Translations under genes and position numbers: made by a program
Part shown: positions 62,395 through 64,000 of the stretch, piece by piece
Layout: the number at the start of each line of letters is the position of its first letter
Position numbering within the stretch: the stretch's first letter is position 1
The notes under the pieces: model-generated
Told to the model about the DNA's origin: nothing
The model's database searches: none
The model's input: the letters and a program-made list of their open reading frames with translations, nothing else
Assembly (NCBI GenBank): GCA_945643635.1
Contig: CALZFC010000279.1
Coordinates: 1,227,501-1,291,500, forward strand
Reading direction: 5' to 3'
Source: Allodiplogaster sudhausi
Lineage: Eukaryota; Nematoda; Chromadorea; Rhabditida; Diplogasteridae
DNA length: 64,000 nucleotides

Positions 62395-64000
62395 TCAGTC
62401 CTCATCGCTGAGAGCAGCGTACAAGGCTGCCTCTCGCTCGCGTCTCGTGGCCACTGCCGCGCGCACGCGTCTCCGCTGCAGACGCGCCGCGTTCACGGAC
62501 ACCTTTTCCTGCAAAAAGATCACTTTTAACAGCATTATTGCTGAAACTAATAAAAGATTTAGCCGGTAATTAAGTGGTCGGGCCAAGGAGGAAAGGGACG
62601 AACCCTTGCGTCCTCCTCCTCACTGCCTGACTCAGTCTCCTCGATTTCTGGCCGGCGTGGAGGGATTGGCTTCAGCTCAGCTGATTCATGTTGCTCCGCT
62701 AGGCCCGTCAGGAGGGTTCGCGAAGTCTGATCCGTGAATTGCCTAGACAGGAATGGAGAGAGAGACGGAGAGAGCGAGAGATGGAGAGAAAGAGCAACAA
62801 AGATAAAGACAAAGAGAGATAGAGAGACAGAGAGTGAAATGGCTAACTTGAAATCGTGCATGACCCGTTCCAATTCTTTGAGTTGTCGACTCTGAGTCAG
62901 CAACAAACTGTCACGCGCCTTAAAAACAGTGAATACATATTAACATCAAGTGGGAATTTAAAGTAGTGATTTTTTTTAAATAAAAAAGACCTATTAAAAA
63001 ACTGCCAGACTGAAATACAGTTAACACTGATGCAGCAAATAAATGTGATTTGCTGCCTATAATGTAGTTTCATATTAGTTTCATAGCCTTATTGGACAAC
63101 GAACAGCTTGAAGCGTAATCATTAGGCGTCGTAGAGTAAGAGAGGAGAGAGAGTGTGAGAGAGAGACAGAAAGAGAGAGAGGGTGAGAGGGTGAGAGACA
63201 AAGAGAAAGGAAAGGCACAGAGTACTAATGAAATGAGCATTCACGTTGCTTGGCAACCGAAGTCATTTCACAAACGAACAAAGTAAAAGAATTTACATTG
63301 GAACAGGCTATAACATTTACTCATGGTCAGTTCAAAAGACGGTCAAGTGATACAGACCACAGAATAAAGCTCATGTATCCCATGAAGTATATTTCAATTT
63401 GCTTCAGCAACGTAAGTTTAAGGAAACATGTTTTAGGGAACTAACGTTGGTGAAAAGTGTAACGAACCAACCGTAGAAGTCCAAACCTGGATTGGGCGAT
63501 ATTCGTTGATAAGATGATGGATGTTAATGAAGATATCACGAATGTCGTTGATCTTCTCAGCACGATCGGGATGCTCGGGACATCGGATCAGAATGTCGAG
63601 GAGATCGAGGAAAGCAGCGACAACACTTCTGAATTCCAGCAAGTGATATACACAAAGATTGCTACCAAAAAAATATGTGAAAAAGCCGCGGATAATAACC
63701 GATTAAGTTTCTTCAATTCGTCTTTCCAGTCCGACTTATTCGAATAGAGCTGACGAATGCCTTGAGCTGGCAACGGCCTCAAAACTATTTTATCAAACAC
63801 CATCAATAACTATGGAGGAAAAAGAAAATTAAAATTGCATTTTTCTATCGAAGGTAGTAATCAAGGAACAGAATTAACGGAACAATTGTCCTGAGTTAAT
63901 TGAGAGCTCACCTGATAATCTCGTCTTCAAGATGATATTCTTCTCCAAAAACGATAAAGTCGTTAGGAACGGGCGGCGGCGGCAGCACTTTGTTCGCTGC
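62395..64000 (-). CDS. med-7: Mediator complex subunit 7 (5' end outside the window)
   Basis: A middle-module subunit of the Mediator coactivator, in the nucleus. Exons in coding order: from beyond 64000 to 63912, 63777-63700, 63628-63487, 62918-62848, 62742-62604, 62508-62395, giving 210 visible residues, all in frame. Family landmarks: LPPPPVPNDFIVFGEEYHLEDEII, RPLPAQGIRQLY, DELKKLNR, FLDLLDILIRCPEHP, IFINIHHLINEYRPIQARDSLL and a coiled-coil helix. The C-terminal extension (ETESGSEEEDAR, then an Arg-rich helix) is less conserved and probably lineage-specific. The gene starts outside the window. In C. elegans MED7 is LET-49/MDT-7. Confidence 0.92.

Overview
This is eukaryotic, intron-rich nuclear DNA, most probably from a free-living nematode. 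The evidence for a nematode is the closeness of the first gene to the C. elegans GCY-28 receptor guanylate cyclase, a paralogous pair of D-aspartate oxidase genes with one predicted secreted copy, small to medium introns, and several start codons that sit a few bases after a splice-acceptor AG, as expected for spliced-leader trans-splicing. The species cannot be named from the sequence. Long (CT)n/(GA)n tracts are scattered throughout. They fill introns and intergenic DNA and produce many false Arg/Glu- or Ser/Leu-rich reading frames.

Layout. 1-16 kb, plus strand: a complete 29-exon receptor-type guanylate cyclase (GCY-28/natriuretic-peptide-receptor type) with three GC-AG introns. 20.9-23.6 kb, plus: an unrecognised secreted protein with a Thr/Asp/Glu-rich tail. 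24.2-28.0 kb, plus: an unrecognised, probably secreted protein whose last intron carries a 1.13-kb foldback transposon. 28.4-30.2 kb, minus: a TMEM41A-like VTT-domain membrane protein. 31.6-34.3 kb, minus: S-adenosylmethionine decarboxylase, with possible upstream ORFs. 36-40 kb: mostly no gene I can defend, one candidate 3' exon and a second foldback repeat. 40.25-40.76 kb, plus: an FKBP12-type prolyl isomerase. 41.4-47.5 kb, minus: the unconventional prefoldin URI. 47.8-50.3 kb, minus: a secreted D-aspartate oxidase copy with a one-base frameshift. 51.7-52.1 kb, minus: a 68-residue single-pass membrane protein. 52.6-58.4 kb, minus: a second, intact D-aspartate oxidase whose first intron holds a 3.38-kb LTR element with LTRs that read as identical. 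59.6-61.0 kb, minus: the N-terminal-ubiquitylating E2 UBE2W. 62.4 kb to the window end, minus: Mediator subunit MED7, truncated at its 5' end by the window edge.

From 64 kb down to 41.4 kb six genes run in the same direction. The D-aspartate oxidase/URI pair is separated by only 253 bp, so an operon is possible but unproven. Most of the recognised genes are housekeeping (polyamine synthesis, transcription, ubiquitylation, prefoldin/RNA polymerase assembly, protein folding). The clearest new material is the mobile elements, the splice-site peculiarities, the frameshifted oxidase and the two unrecognised secreted proteins. I found no convincing new multi-gene system. Exon models come from reading splice sites and frames by eye. 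All multi-exon models below keep an open frame across every junction unless stated.
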